Assembly (NCBI RefSeq): GCF_021869535.1 | Contig: NW_026262734.1 | Span: 80,662,339-80,726,338 of the forward strand | Direction: 5' to 3' | Source: Mytilus californianus | Taxonomy: Eukaryota > Mollusca > Bivalvia > Mytilida > Mytilidae | DNA: 64,000 nucleotides | Shown here: positions 22,672 through 33,625 of the stretch, piece by piece | Position numbering within the stretch: position 1 is the stretch's first letter | Layout of the letters: every line of letters starts with the position of its first letter | Notes under the pieces: model-generated | The model's input: only the letters and a program-made list of their open reading frames with translations | What the model was told of the DNA's origin: nothing | The model's database searches: none | Made by a program: the position numbers and the translations under genes

Positions 22672-23114
22672 AGATGGGTCTTATTACTTTCTATGTAATT
22701 GATTATATCAAAACTACTTTGTCAATTGTAGGATTAAATTAAATTCATTATTACACCATTTCTCAGAGTATTTAATTAAATTAATGATTATATTAGAAAA
22801 GTAATCATAATTACATCTGATTACAATGAATTTCAAATAATCGAAAAACAAAGGATATGTGCTTTCCATCCATGACACAAAATCGATACATGCACAGCAA
22901 AAACATACAAAACCGATTTAAATGATGCTATTGAAGAAAAGCTATTACTGTAGCACTTATTGAGAAAGGATTTTATTTGATTTGTCATAAGACAATAACC
23001 TCAAACTTCATCAATTTACTAAATCACACAGATTCACAACATATATACTTGAACATTTTGTCACTGGTTATGGCCCAATACACTTTATCATCATTAATCT
23101 CTGAGATGTTTGAA

Positions 23115-23900
23115 ATTTTAGTCTCCATCTGTCTGGTCAGAAAAATTATCCACCAATACTAAAAAGTCTTTCCACAGCCACAGAGGATGCTTATATGGGA
23201 AATATTTCCAGGCCAGCTTCGACAATTGTGGATATGCACTGTCTAGATTTCCAAAATTCTAAAGGGTCACACGCCATATCTACAAGTGGTTCATATAAGT
23301 AATCCTCTACCTTAAATTCCATTTAGAATGGTGACGTTACTTGGTGTAGCAGGAGAGTCAAGAAGGAAAAAAATCTGTTTAGCTTTCTTTTTTGGACGTG
23401 ACAGAGAGTCATCATCCTTTTCCATATTGTTGTCTTCTAAACTCATTGCTTTATCTTTCAGTACATGTTCACAATCATTTCGGTTTTGTTCACACAACTG
23501 TATTTTAAAACGTGGGTCAAGATCAGTTGCAAGAAGGAAAGGTTCATTTTCTTCATGTTTGGATAAAATTGAGAATAGACTTTTTAGATAGATTTTGTTA
23601 ATTTTGCAACTATTTTGTTGTTATACAAAAATACCAAACATTCTTTAGATGTTGATATGTTTGCTGTATGCCATCTCTGTATGACCAGCTCCAATGTACG
23701 TGCATGGTAAATGAAATTACAAGTGATCAAAATGTTCTTGTGTATTAGAGTTGTCATCAGTGTTCTCATCGTCTTCATCATTACTACTATCTTCAGAATG
23801 AACTGTCACAAATGCATTCCCTGGAAATGGCATGTCATATGTTTTCAGCATATTTGATACATTATCAGTAACAGTACATAAAACCTTGTTAACCAGATGA
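23115..23900 (-). pseudogene. hAT transposase remnant
   Basis: Reverse-strand pieces in N-to-C order: CTVTDNVSNMLKTYDMPF (region around a catalytic Asp), an acidic NDEDDENTDD stretch, HARTLELVIQ, LATDLDPRFKIQLCEQN (the TxLDPRFK block) with a basic PKKKAK segment, then VEDYLYEPLVDMACDPLEFW and, after a stop, ASSVAVERLFSIGG. The last two are the hATC dimerisation domain (YxxEP, DPLxFW, ERLFS). Stops and frame changes make it non-functional. N-terminal BED finger and the first catalytic region are not seen. Earlier coding may have been lost or replaced by the R5 insertion. Confidence 0.75.
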
Positions 23901-24042
23901 AAACTTTCTTTATGACAAGCAATTTCTACCTACATTTTATCAACATATAATGATGTCCTCATAAAACAAGTTTCAAAGAATAATCCATTAAAATAGCATT
24001 TTGTTGGTATCAAATACAATACATTTTATATCAATATTTTAT

Positions 24043-24325
24043 AATAATTTAATTTTGGATGTAACGCGTCTTCTGATTGGCTGACGTTGTCTTGTTTATT
24101 AGCTCATAGACATAATTTTGTCATGTGACCGTGACGTCATCAACGTTTTTTCATGGTTTACTACGGTTTAAAATGGAATTTAGAATTAAATTACAACTAT
24201 AACATAAAAAAATGTGGTGCACACTTTAAAATAACACGCTACGCGGGTTATTCAGTGTGCACCACATTTTTAATGTTATTTCTTCATAGACAGAAAAAAT
24301 ATTACAGTCATTCCTTAAATATCTT
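24043..24325 (+). mobile_element. Hairpin element R5, copy 1
   Basis: Shares about 280 bp with 49043-49362 (opposite orientation). From its left end it carries 'gtaacgcgtcttctgattgg' (reverse CCAAT box), 'gtcatgtgac' and GTGACGTCAT (a CRE-like site), then a hairpin with perfect 18-nt arms: AAAAATGTGGTGCACACT at 24208-24225 and its complement at 24254-24271. The outer left arm seen in copy 2 is deleted here. Inserted in the hAT-like element. Confidence 0.7.
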
Positions 24326-24386
24326 TAAAAATTTATAAAGTAAACAAACCTATCATAACAAGTTATATATTAATTAATTAGATATA

Positions 24387-24541
24387 GGAAGATGTGGTAT
24401 GAGTGTTAATGAGACAACTCTCCATCCAAGTTACAATCTATAAAAGTAAACCATTATAGGTCAAGGTACGGCCTTCAACACGGAGCATTGGCCCATACCG
24501 AACAGCAAGCTACAAAGGGCCCCAAAAAATTAAACACGAAT
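24387..24541 (-). repeat. Dispersed repeat R1, reverse copy
   Basis: Landmarks in reverse: 'agatgtggtatgag', 'gagacaactctccatccaag', 'gtacggccttcaacac'. It stops near 'caaagggcccc', so the 5' part is missing. Confidence 0.7.
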
Positions 24542-24782
24542 GACATAAATGTTCATTTAAGATATAAAATATTGACCATAAACACTAGTTGATATTTTTT
24601 TCCATTTTAATCAGAATGTAATCAAAAAGAAATCAGGGTTACAAGGTATTTTGAAAAATAATTGATTAAATTAGATATGATCAGATTTTTGGCTGCTTTA
24701 TATTTACAATGATTATTTGAAAAAATGGTCTCGATTACAACTGATAAATGATTACATTTACAATGACCCAAAGTCTTTTTAC

Positions 24783-25000
24783 CAAGGTTCTTAACGTACA
24801 GAGAGCTTGGCACTGTCTACACGAGGCATATGATTTAACGTCCCGTCCCCATTTTGATCAGATGTGACTATGTACTTGTAAACCCCACAAAGACAAACGG
24901 ACGCCCCACTTTAGAAAGGATTGTATTGCCGGTTGGAAGAAGATCAAGAGTGACCATATTTCTATTTCCCATTCACCCTTGGTGCTATACCATTGACGTG
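24783..25000 (+). repeat. Dispersed repeat R2, copy 2, right part
   Basis: Continuation of the copy at 22448: 'ttcttaacgtacagagagc', 'cacgaggcat', 'aaacggacgccccactt', 'gagtgaccatatttctatt'. Confidence 0.75.
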
Positions 25001-26100
25001 GCAGCCATATCATACCCCACTTCACATGCTGTTTTATATTTCACCCTGTTTTTACTTTGATAAAAAAAACAAACATTAGGCTAGTAATAGTTTCATAACA
25101 GCACATTTAGATTAGATATATGGACATGAGTTGCAGATTGGACGACCTGTTGTCATTACAATTTACCTGGAGCAGATTGAAAAAAGTAGGGCAGACTGTT
25201 CAAATCATTACTTAAGGCAGGTCGGCTGTGAATGGGTGAAATATTTTTTCCGATTGGCTTACATGTACTAGCTATAGTATAAGAGGAATTATTATTTTTT
25301 TTTTTATTAGTGTTTAATTACCATTGTGTACAATGCTATTGGGTGCGAGAATAGCTGTCGCTAAGTACTGTACTTGCCACTGGTTTATTTATGTTGATCA
25401 TCTTGCTTTGGTTTGATTACCCGTAGTGTCCATTCCTGCTTGTTTAAGACATTTGATTCAAGATGAGCACTTTATTTCCGGAAGGCAGTAATGGTACCCT
25501 TTTCCTCAACCCCCCTGCCCATATCGTAAACTTGGATATGTATGATGGCTCGTTACTATACATTTTTCACATATGTGTTTTAATTTTCGAGACACGAATT
25601 GAGATTCGTTTTTCCGTAATTAAGCATACCCGGGAAAGCACTTTATGATGCGGCTTCACGAGTTAAAAATTTCTTTTTTTCACACAAAAAGCTCTTGAAA
25701 AATTTAAATCTTTGCATACTTTTAATAATCCAGTTTTTACATCTTTATTCTAAGGTCCTCTGCTCTTCAAATCATCACACATGGTTAACCAAGTCACTTG
25801 TTAAAAATTTAGAAATGGTCAATATCACTGCCCAGATATTTTTTGTTAATGCACTATTTTCAAATTCCCCAATTTGAGGCGCATTAGTGATATTGACTCA
25901 TTTAAAATATAAAAATCCATTCTTTTTCTTAAGCTTTTTTGTATATTTTGGCCTTTCATTTGTTTGGTCCGAGTGCCCTTGACATTTCATACAAAAAATG
26001 CATTCTTTCTACATATTACTAAATTGTTACTGTCGTAAAATAACAGAAGACCAAAATGAGTAGGAAATAACGTTAAATGAACTTTTCCAAAAACCAAACG
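25000..26100. other. Intron 1 of copy B, no gene seen
   Basis: No supported feature. Confidence 0.4.
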
Positions 26101-26145
26101 AAGTATTTGCAAAATCTTCATCTTGCCCTGATTTTTATGTTGTTG

Positions 26146-26220
26146 ACTACATTGGTACAACATACACTCAATGGGGAAGAAGCAACTGCACCGCAAACGA
26201 GACTGAAACAGTTTATTCAG
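26146..26220 (+). CDS. Gene copy B, exon 2 (acceptor not canonical)
   Basis: By homology to copy A the exon is 75 nt, encodes DYIGTTYTQWGRSNC and ends TVYS, with donor GTAAAT at 26221. The bases directly before it are TTG, where copy A has TAG, so the AG acceptor is lost. Options: use of TG, use of the AG at 26102-26103, which would start an in-frame 117-nt exon adding VFAKSSSCPDFYVV, or skipping of the exon, which keeps the frame. The upstream AG has a poor pyrimidine tract. Amino acids in the exon are well conserved, so it has probably been expressed. Confidence 0.6.
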
Positions 26221-26544
26221 GTAAATGTAGATAGATAATACACTGAACAAAACAACGATTAAATGAAATGAATGAAAGTTTCAAATTCAAATTGACATGT
26301 TAAAAGTAAAATGTACCGAAAGTATCTTAAATTTATGTTATTATGTTATACATATGTATGTATTTAAGAATAATAAAATATGTCAGTACTTAAGGTCTTT
26401 AATTTAATAAGAATATAAAAGTGTTAAGTTGTGCATGTGAGTATCAATTCTTGTGTTTTAGTTGAGCTAAAATAGAAATTAAAGACCACTGTTGTATATA
26501 TAATATCGTAAACCTATTGAGTAGCATCTTAAAATAAATTGTAA

Positions 26545-26597
26545 CTTGGATGGAGAGTTGTCTCATTGGCACTCATACCACATCTTCCTATATCTAT
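26545..26597 (+). repeat. Dispersed repeat R1, 3' fragment
   Basis: Only the 3' end: 'ttggatggagagttgtctca' and 'cataccacatcttccta'. It lies in intron 2 of copy B and is absent from intron 2 of copy A, so it was inserted after the duplication or lost in A. Confidence 0.7.
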
Positions 26598-26802
26598 TGA
26601 CTATATAACTAAATAAAGGCAACAGTAGTATACCGCTGTTCGAAATTCATAAATCGATTTAGAAAAAAAACAAATCCGGTTTACAAACTAAAACTGAGGG
26701 AAACACATTAAATATAAGAGAACTACGACACAACAGAAACGAGAAACATAAATATTTTAATTGAGCAAGATACATCTGCATATTTGTCATATTTTCATTT
26801 AG

Positions 26803-27257
26803 GATTTGTTGGAGGTTCAGCTTACACAAGATCCGGATCAGCTGTCAACATTCTTTGTCTAATCAACGATCCACAATGGGGGATTTACGATTCAAAGGTT
26901 AACGACCTTCCTTTCATCAGAGGGGCACTGTTTGATGTTTATGATATAAATGTTCCAAATTCACCGTTTGACTTCGAAAAGTATGAAAACCATAGAGTTC
27001 CTTGTTCAGTCTGCATGAAGAAAAAGAAAGCTTCGACAATTATGATCCCTGCAAGAAAAGATTGTCATGGCAACTGGGTGAAGGAATACGATGGATATTT
27101 ATATGCTGGTCATCCTTCCCATTCAGCAGCAACTGAATATATATGTCTAGACAAAACACCAGAGGCTTTAGATAAATCCCCAAACTATACTGATAAAATG
27201 CTGTGTCCACCGTATGTAAACGGAAGAGAGGTTACGTGTGTTGTCTGTTCTCGTTAG
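26803..27257 (+). CDS. Gene copy B, exon 3: cysteine-rich C-terminal domain with 13-residue deletion
   Basis: Acceptor 'tttcatttag' ends at 26802. The protein follows copy A closely: GFVGGSAYTRSGSAVNILC, NDPQWGIYD, PCSVCMKKKKAS, IPARKDCHGNWVKEYDGYL, TEYICLDKTPEALD and the end NGREVTCVVCSR. Between TDK and CPP copy B has only ML, where copy A has fifteen residues including VNC. The 39-nt loss keeps frame but removes a conserved Cys. Eight Cys remain in this exon. With the homologous exon 2 the mature protein would have nine, an odd number, unlike ten in copy A. Stop TAG at 27255-27257. Function as for copy A: secreted, role unknown. Confidence 0.85.
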
Positions 27258-27381
27258 ATTTTCAAATACAGCACATGCACAAAAAAATCGTTAACAATTT
27301 ATTAAGTGTAAAACACTTGGGGAAACCGTGTATTTCCGCTTGGAGAAACTTTTTGATTTCTGATAGAATGGAAGTTATGAT

Positions 27382-27387
27382 AATAAA
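27382..27387 (+). terminator. Possible polyadenylation signal of copy B
   Basis: AATAAA in a run 'taataaaaataaaataaaat' some 125 bp after the stop codon. Confidence 0.45.
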
Positions 27388-27739
27388 AATAAAATAAAAT
27401 CAAGGCCTGTTTTGATTAATTGATTGATTGGTGTTAAATGCATTATTGTGCTATTTCTTGTCGTTCAGTTTTTTATTGCTGCAAGAAGCTGGAGTGCCTG
27501 TCAATGCCCAGAGATCTGTACACATATTAACCATAATATACAAAGTATATACAGCTTATGGTACACAAAACATAATTCCAAAATGTCTCCTATAATTTCT
27601 TTAAAAAACTAAAGTGGAGGTATTCTTGTAGTTACGAAAACTCATTTAAAATATTACTTTTAAACGATCTCGAGAGCGGAATTATAAAAGTAATTGATTG
27701 TTCAAGTCAAATGCCAACTTCATTTTGAGCTCTTAAAGA

Positions 27740-28600
27740 ACAATTCATATCACAAGATTGACTAACCAATGAACAAAACACGTGCAAAATGCATAAGGAC
27801 ATGCTGATTATATTCAGTCTTTTCAGATGTATCATTTGGCAATAGCCTGATTCACTGTCTTTCGTTAAATTTTCAATGTCTGGGATAATACATATAGAAT
27901 AATCTCATTTTTGTTTTTGATACTGACTGTATCAGCAAGTGTATCAAGCAAGCCCGAGATGAAGTCAGTATACAAAAATGAAATGGTATTTTTTTTTTTC
28001 GCCAATATGTCTTAACTTTATATTTTGTTTCGGTTGAGAATATGAAATAAAATGGAATTGTAAGTAAAACTAATTTCACGTGTGCAAAATGTGATAGTTG
28101 TTCGGTTTTGTGAATGTTGTCGCGTGCATTTAATCGACAACTTGACGAGGACAGACGTGTAAACGTGACATCATTGCAAATATTTTCGCATCAATCAAAT
28201 ATTCAGCAGTAAGATCAAAAGACAAAAGAACAAATTGCAGATACCAGTCTTAAATAATGATACTTCCAAAAATCAACTGAGTCAAAGTCAGATTGTCATA
28301 TACGTATACGCTCGTGCATGTTCACACTATACGGACTTCATCACCGGTGGTGTGCTTCTGTAACAAAACTGCTTCAACAGAGTCATGAGGTAAATTCGAC
28401 ACTACAAATTGTTGAACGATACGATATGTTTGTGTCTCACGTCACTAGCGACAAAATATGTTAGTTTACCGATTTTGTCGTACTCCCAATTGTGACATTT
28501 TGACTGAGTGTTGATTCGCATTGCGGATGATGCATGCCTAGTAGGGAACGCTCAATTTGTCTAGGCTCCGGGGTTAATACTACTGTTTTGAAAGATGTTG
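27740..28600 (+). repeat. 3' part of tandem duplication block, unit B
   Basis: Aligns with 15340-15990; see that entry for shared strings. Marks the approximate right limit of the duplicated block near 28.6 kb. Confidence 0.6.
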
Positions 28601-28939
28601 TTCCTTGAAGATAGTTTTGTATATGTTAATGACATGCTCTCCGCAAATTTGACACGCTGAGCAGTTTTGTCGCACTAACCAGCTGCATTTCTGTTAGAAT
28701 CTATGGTAGCCGGGATGATTTCAACTTTCCATCTCAGCCGTAACATACGCGTTGGCTCCATTTTATGTTTGTTTATATTGATTATTAATATGACAGTTCA
28801 GCATAATGAATTAATTTCTTCATATGCCATACATGTGCGTTTAACCTATTTGAGAAAGGAAAAACAATCTATTTTAAGTTCATCAGTAAAAGTAAGAAAG
28901 TGTTGTATAATTGTCAATTAGACAGCTTATCACCCGAGA

Positions 28940-29076
28940 CCAATTGATATAGAAGTAAGCACCTGTAGGTCACCGTACGGCCTTCGACAATGAGCAAAAC
29001 CCGAACCGCGTAATCAGCTAAAAAGGGCTCCGACATGACAAATGTATAACAATTAGAATGAGACAACTCTCCACCA
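28940..29076 (-). repeat. Dispersed repeat R1, reverse fragment
   Basis: Contains 'taggtcaccgtacggccttc', 'aatcagctaaaaagggctcc' and, at the end, 'tgagacaactctcc'. The order is rearranged relative to other copies. Confidence 0.6.
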
Positions 29077-29194
29077 GAGAACGAATGACAATGAAAACAT
29101 ATATAACATGTACAAACATCCCACAGATAACATTTCGCAAATTTTTTTTAACTACCTATCTACCATATATTATAACGGATGTAACCATAAATAG

Positions 29195-29805
29195 ACAATT
29201 ATTAGGGCCCCGCCAAATGGCGGGTCGCACTATTGTGATCAGTCTGTCCGTCCGTCCGTCCGTAACAAATTGTGTCCTCTCTATATCTAGAGAACCGTTA
29301 TAATTTCATACTTTATACTTGACATGTATATTAACCAAGACCAGTGGGTGTATCATAATGTTTGTACAACTTCCTAGGTCAAAGTGCAAGGTCAAAAACT
29401 TTGGTTTCAGTTGACCAACCCATGTCCTATGGTAAAGATCGTGTCCGCTCTATATCGAAAGAACCGTTATAATTTCATACTTTATACTTGACATGTATAT
29501 TAACCAACACCGGAGGGTGTGTCATAATGCATGTACAACTTCCTAGGTCAAGGGTCAAGGTCAAAAACTTTGGTTTCAGTTGACAACCCCATGTTCTATG
29601 GTAAAGATCGTGTCCGCTCTGTATCTTGAGAACCGTTATGATTTCAAAGTTTATACTAGACATATATATTAACCAACACCAGAGGTTGTGTCATAATGCA
29701 TGTACAACTTCCTAGGTCAACGGGCAAGGTCAAAAACTTTGGTTTCAGTTGACAACCCCATGTCCTATGGTAAAAATACAAATTTGTTATTCACAGTGGG
29801 GCCCA
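29195..29805 (+). mobile_element. Inverted-repeat element with internal 169-bp tandem units
   Basis: The left end 'gggccccgcc...ggcggg' and CCGTCCGTCCGT block are followed by three units of 169 bp; the landmark 'cttcctaggtca' begins near 29370, 29540 and 29709. Each unit has 'gaaccgttat(a/g)atttca' and 'caaaaactttggtttcag'. The right end has 'gtggggcccac'. Non-coding. The open frames across it are chance. The design (GC-rich ends, tandem core) resembles the element at 46790-47460. Confidence 0.6.
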
Positions 29806-30049
29806 CGGAGATGGCTCCCATCTTAATGATGTCTAGTTTTGCCAATACAAAATACTTGGGAGATATATATGCAAGTAAATTTTATAAAATATTTATGCTA
29901 TTTTCTTTAATTTCTAATTTTTATTAGCCAGTCGACGAAGAAATGTATTATGGTGTACTTTGCATCCTTCCGTCCATTAACATCTTGGAATTATAACTCA
30001 AATTTTCTTTAACTAATTCTCGTATTATTTCAACACAACGTTTGGATTA

Positions 30050-30440
30050 AATGATTGATTAATAGCGTGTTGCTCAACGTTCATTGTCAAAAATTGTATG
30101 CATGTTCGAGACGAGAAACAATCACCTATATATACAATAGAGGTCGTCCAGAATAAAGGTCGGGGAAATTTGGACTGCCACTGTAAATATAAGGGTAAAT
30201 AAGATATGGGAAGAAATTTGGTTTTGCAACAGGCAAGGAGACCCCTCAAAGAGTTGTTGCAATGGTTTTTAACATACAGAGAGCGTGGCTCTCTTCCTAA
30301 ACGAGGCATTGGATTTTACGTCCCCCATTCTGACCATGCAGACGTGATTGCGTACTTGTACATCCTGCACAGCCAACCATTTTAGTAAGGGTTATAGTGC
30401 CGGTCGAAAGACCAAGAGTAACCATATTTAGCAGTTCAAC
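30050..30440 (+). repeat. Dispersed repeat R2, copy 3
   Basis: Near-complete copy from 'tgctcaacgttcattg' to 'agaccaagagtaaccatatt'. It abuts the truncated 5' end of the Penelope-like element. Confidence 0.75.
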
Positions 30441-30499
30441 CTTTAGAAGTAGTAAATAAGCAGCCTGGTGAATCTCATTCAAAGTTTGTACGATCGCGG

Positions 30500-32979
30500 A
30501 AAATAATTAAATTAAATTGGATTAAAAAATTACAGACAGTCTACCCTCTCGGTCTTAATGATAATATCATGGGAATTGGTAATATATCAAGAACCGATTC
30601 TGTTAACATTTTGGATATAGTTTCTAAAACTGTTCGTAAAACCCGTTCTCATGGTCGTAGAAAAAATCGCAATCAAAGAGAATTTCGGACCAATCATACC
30701 AATATTTCGGATCTAATTTCTATTTCAAAAAACAACGGCAGACATTATCTGTTAACAAAGCTCTGTTCATTACCGGTTAATAAGTTAAATAAAATTTTAG
30801 AGGATTGCAACACAATTTCATATAGCAGTCCTAAGTATGAAATCGTTCAAATTATAATGGCATATTGTTATTCTAAACTGTTTCCCAAAATTGATCGCCC
30901 TGAAGATCATAAAAAACATAAAATAAAGTATGTCAATAAAGGTTTTGATTTTGTAAATATTGCCGGTATTTTTAACGACCATTCTGTTAAATTCCGGGAT
31001 ATTTTGATAATACTGAGCTCCCTCTTATTTGTTATATTTACAAGAAATCTACCCGGAAATTTGTGTTTAATTATAGCCAATTATGTAAAAATGTTAATAT
31101 CAGTGAAAATACACCTACTTCATGTAATTGCAGTAATTCCGAATACATTTATGGACCCATTTCCCATGTTATAACAGGAGATCTTAACATCGTTCAAGAC
31201 CGAGAGTTAAAATCATTCCTCAGTAAAGGACCTAAATATCGTCCCCCGTCAATTATTAATTGGAATGAGTGTCGTAATATCATCCACGACTCACTCCATA
31301 CTTACTGTTTAAAATGGATAAAACGGGAAAAAGCTGACAAAAAATCTTTGGACTCTTTTTTTAAATCAGTAATGAACATAGTTGATATACGTATTCAACA
31401 TTTTAAAGAACATTTTACTCATAACAATAACCACAATAACCCTATTTCTCGTATCAAACATAAACTAAAAGAACTAGCCAAGGAATTTGTTTTTGTCCCG
31501 GCCGATAAAGCTGCTAATAATATTATTATTGTTTGACGTAAATTTTATATTGAGGTTCTGAAAAAAGAAATCACCAATTCACCAACATTCCAACTGACTC
31601 CATTTTCAGAAAACGACATCTGTAACAAACATAAACTTTTAGCTATCGCTTTACAAGCAGAACCAAATACAATGAAAGTCCCAACTATGTATTGGCTTCC
31701 GAAGCTACACAAAACACCTTACAAATATAGATTCATTTCGTCTTCAAGCCATTGTTCCACTACTAAATTGTCTATTCTTCTTACCAGTACACTTGGTACA
31801 ATCAAAAACCTGATAATAAATTGTTCAAATAAGGCATTCGAAAATAGTGGAATTAATTACTTTTGGAGTGTCAAGAACTCGTTGGAAGTACTTGATAAAT
31901 TGCATGCATATATTGGTGATTTTGAATCTGTTCAAAGTTTTGATTTTTCTATCCTATATACCACATTGCCTCATATTCTCATTAAGAAAAAATTCACACA
32001 CCTAATTAAATGGGCATTTAAAAAGTCAGAATGTGAATATATATGTTCAAACTCTTTTAGGTCATTTTTTAGTAGCAATAAACAAAAAAACTATGTCAAT
32101 TGGACATGCTTTGATACTATATATGTCCTTGAATTTTTACTAGATAACATTTTTGTTCGCTTTGGAGATTCCGTATATCGTCAGGTTATCGGAATTCCAA
32201 TGGGGACTAACTGTGCACCACTTATTGCGGACCTTTTTTTGTATTGCTATGAGTTACAATTTATGACAAAAATCAGCAAAGACCCATCGAAACAACATCT
32301 GATACACAAATTTAATAATACTTTTAGATATTTGGATGATATTTTGGCTCTCAATAATGACGACTTCAGTATGTATACTAAAGAAATTTATCCTGTTGAA
32401 CTTACTTTAAATAAAGCTAATACTAACAATGACCACTGCCCTTTCCTCGATCTTGATATCTATATCATTAACGGAAAGCTTAATACTAAAATATATGATA
32501 AAAGAGATGATTTTTCATTTCCTATCGTTAATTATCCATTTTTAGATGGTGACGTTCCCTTGTCACCATCTTACGGTGTTTATATATCTCAACTTGTACG
32601 ATTCGCTCGTGTATGTAACAATGTTTTAGATTTTAACGAGAGAAATTTATGTATTACTGAAAAATTATTACACCAGGGTTTTCGATATCACAAACTAGTC
32701 AAAACATTTACTAAATTTTATCATCGGTATAAGGACATCATTCGTAAATATAGCTCAACACGCAGACTTCTTATACGTTCAGGTATTTCACATCCAATTT
32801 TTTATGGAAATATTCTTTATAAAGCACAAAAATGTCAGTATTCACCTCTGAAGCTAACAAAACCTTTAAATAGACTTATTAAGAAGGGATATAGTTACGA
32901 TACTGTTGTCAGGTCATTAAAGATTGCATATTTTGGCGTTAATATTGATTCACTTATAGGGTCTTTGCATCGGCACTAA
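30500..32979 (+). pseudogene. Penelope-like element reverse transcriptase, nearly intact
   Basis: From WIKKLQTVYPLGLNDNIMG at 30518 the frame runs to 30990, shifts by one base, then continues to 32979, broken only by a TGA at 31534-31536. Landmarks are VPADKAANNI, YWLPKLHKTPYKYRFI, FDFSILYTTLPH (motif A), GIPMGTNCAPLIADLFL (motif B) and FRYLDDI (catalytic YLDD), then KIYDKRDDFSFPIVNYPF and a basic C-terminus ending GSLHRH. The PKLHK-type motif before the RT core is typical of Penelope-like elements. There is no GIY-YIG domain downstream. The WIKKLQT...GLN opening resembles sequence that follows an N-terminal GIY-YIG nuclease in some of these elements, so the nuclease may have been lost by 5' truncation (inference). 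Only two lesions in about 820 codons indicate a recent copy. Confidence 0.8.
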
Positions 32980-33625
32980 ACACATTTATTTAAAAACCAG
33001 TTGTTGGCATGACACGGGTTATGTTCTTCTCATATATGTTATGATGGTATGATACTAAACCCCTAACGGGAAGGATTGTGCCTGATATTCATATGATGAA
33101 GACATAATCTTTCAATCAGTTTAATTGAAGTCTGGAGCTGGCATGTCAGTTAACTGCTAGTAGTCTGTTGTTATTTATGTATTATTGTCATTTTGTTAAT
33201 TTTCTTTGGTTACATCTTCTGACATCAGACTCGGACTTCTCTTGAACTGAATTTTAATGTGCGTATTGTTATGCGTTTACTTTTCTACATTGGCTAGAGG
33301 TATAGGGGGAGGGTTGAGATCTCATAAACATGTTTAACCCCGCCGCATTTTTGCGCCTGTCCCAAGTCAGGAGCCTCTAGCCTTTGTTAGTCTTGTATTA
33401 TTTTTAATTTTAGTTTCTTGTGTACAATTTGGAGTTTAGTATGGCGTTCATTATCACTGAACTAGTATATATATTTGTTTAGGGGCCAGCTGAAGGACGC
33501 CTCCGGGTGCGGGAATTTCTCGCTGCATTGAAGACCTGTTGGTGACCTTCTGCTGTTGTCTGTTCTATGGTCGGGTTGTTGTCTCTTTGACACATTCCCC
33601 ATTTCCATTCTCAAATTTATTATAG
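32980..33625 (+). mobile_element. 3' tail of the Penelope-like element
   Basis: Non-coding sequence after the RT stop, with 'tgcgcctgtcccaagtcagg', 'gtatggcgttcattatcact', 'gaagacctgttggtgacctt' and 'gtctctttgacacattcccc'. The 'cctgtcccaagtcagg' string is shared with the 5' part of R1, which suggests that R1 and this tail belong to related elements. Confidence 0.6.

Larger units (their letters stand above)
22672..24782 (-). mobile_element. hAT-like DNA transposon remnant inserted in R2
   Basis: A 2.1-kb insertion between the two R2 halves. The ends carry imperfect inverted repeats: 'aaagatgggtc' on the left and, in reverse, 'aaagactttgggtc' on the right. Both subterminal regions are rich in short TAATCAT/TGTAATC words, as usual in hAT elements. 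A hAT transposase remnant lies inside on the reverse strand. Two later insertions, R5 at 24043 and an R1 fragment at 24387, lie within it. No clean 8-bp target duplication can be read. Confidence 0.6.

Noticed and set aside
29195..29805. CRISPR array (regular direct repeats)
   Set aside because: The units are 169 bp head-to-tail copies without unique spacers, in a eukaryotic context; this is a tandem core of a mobile element.
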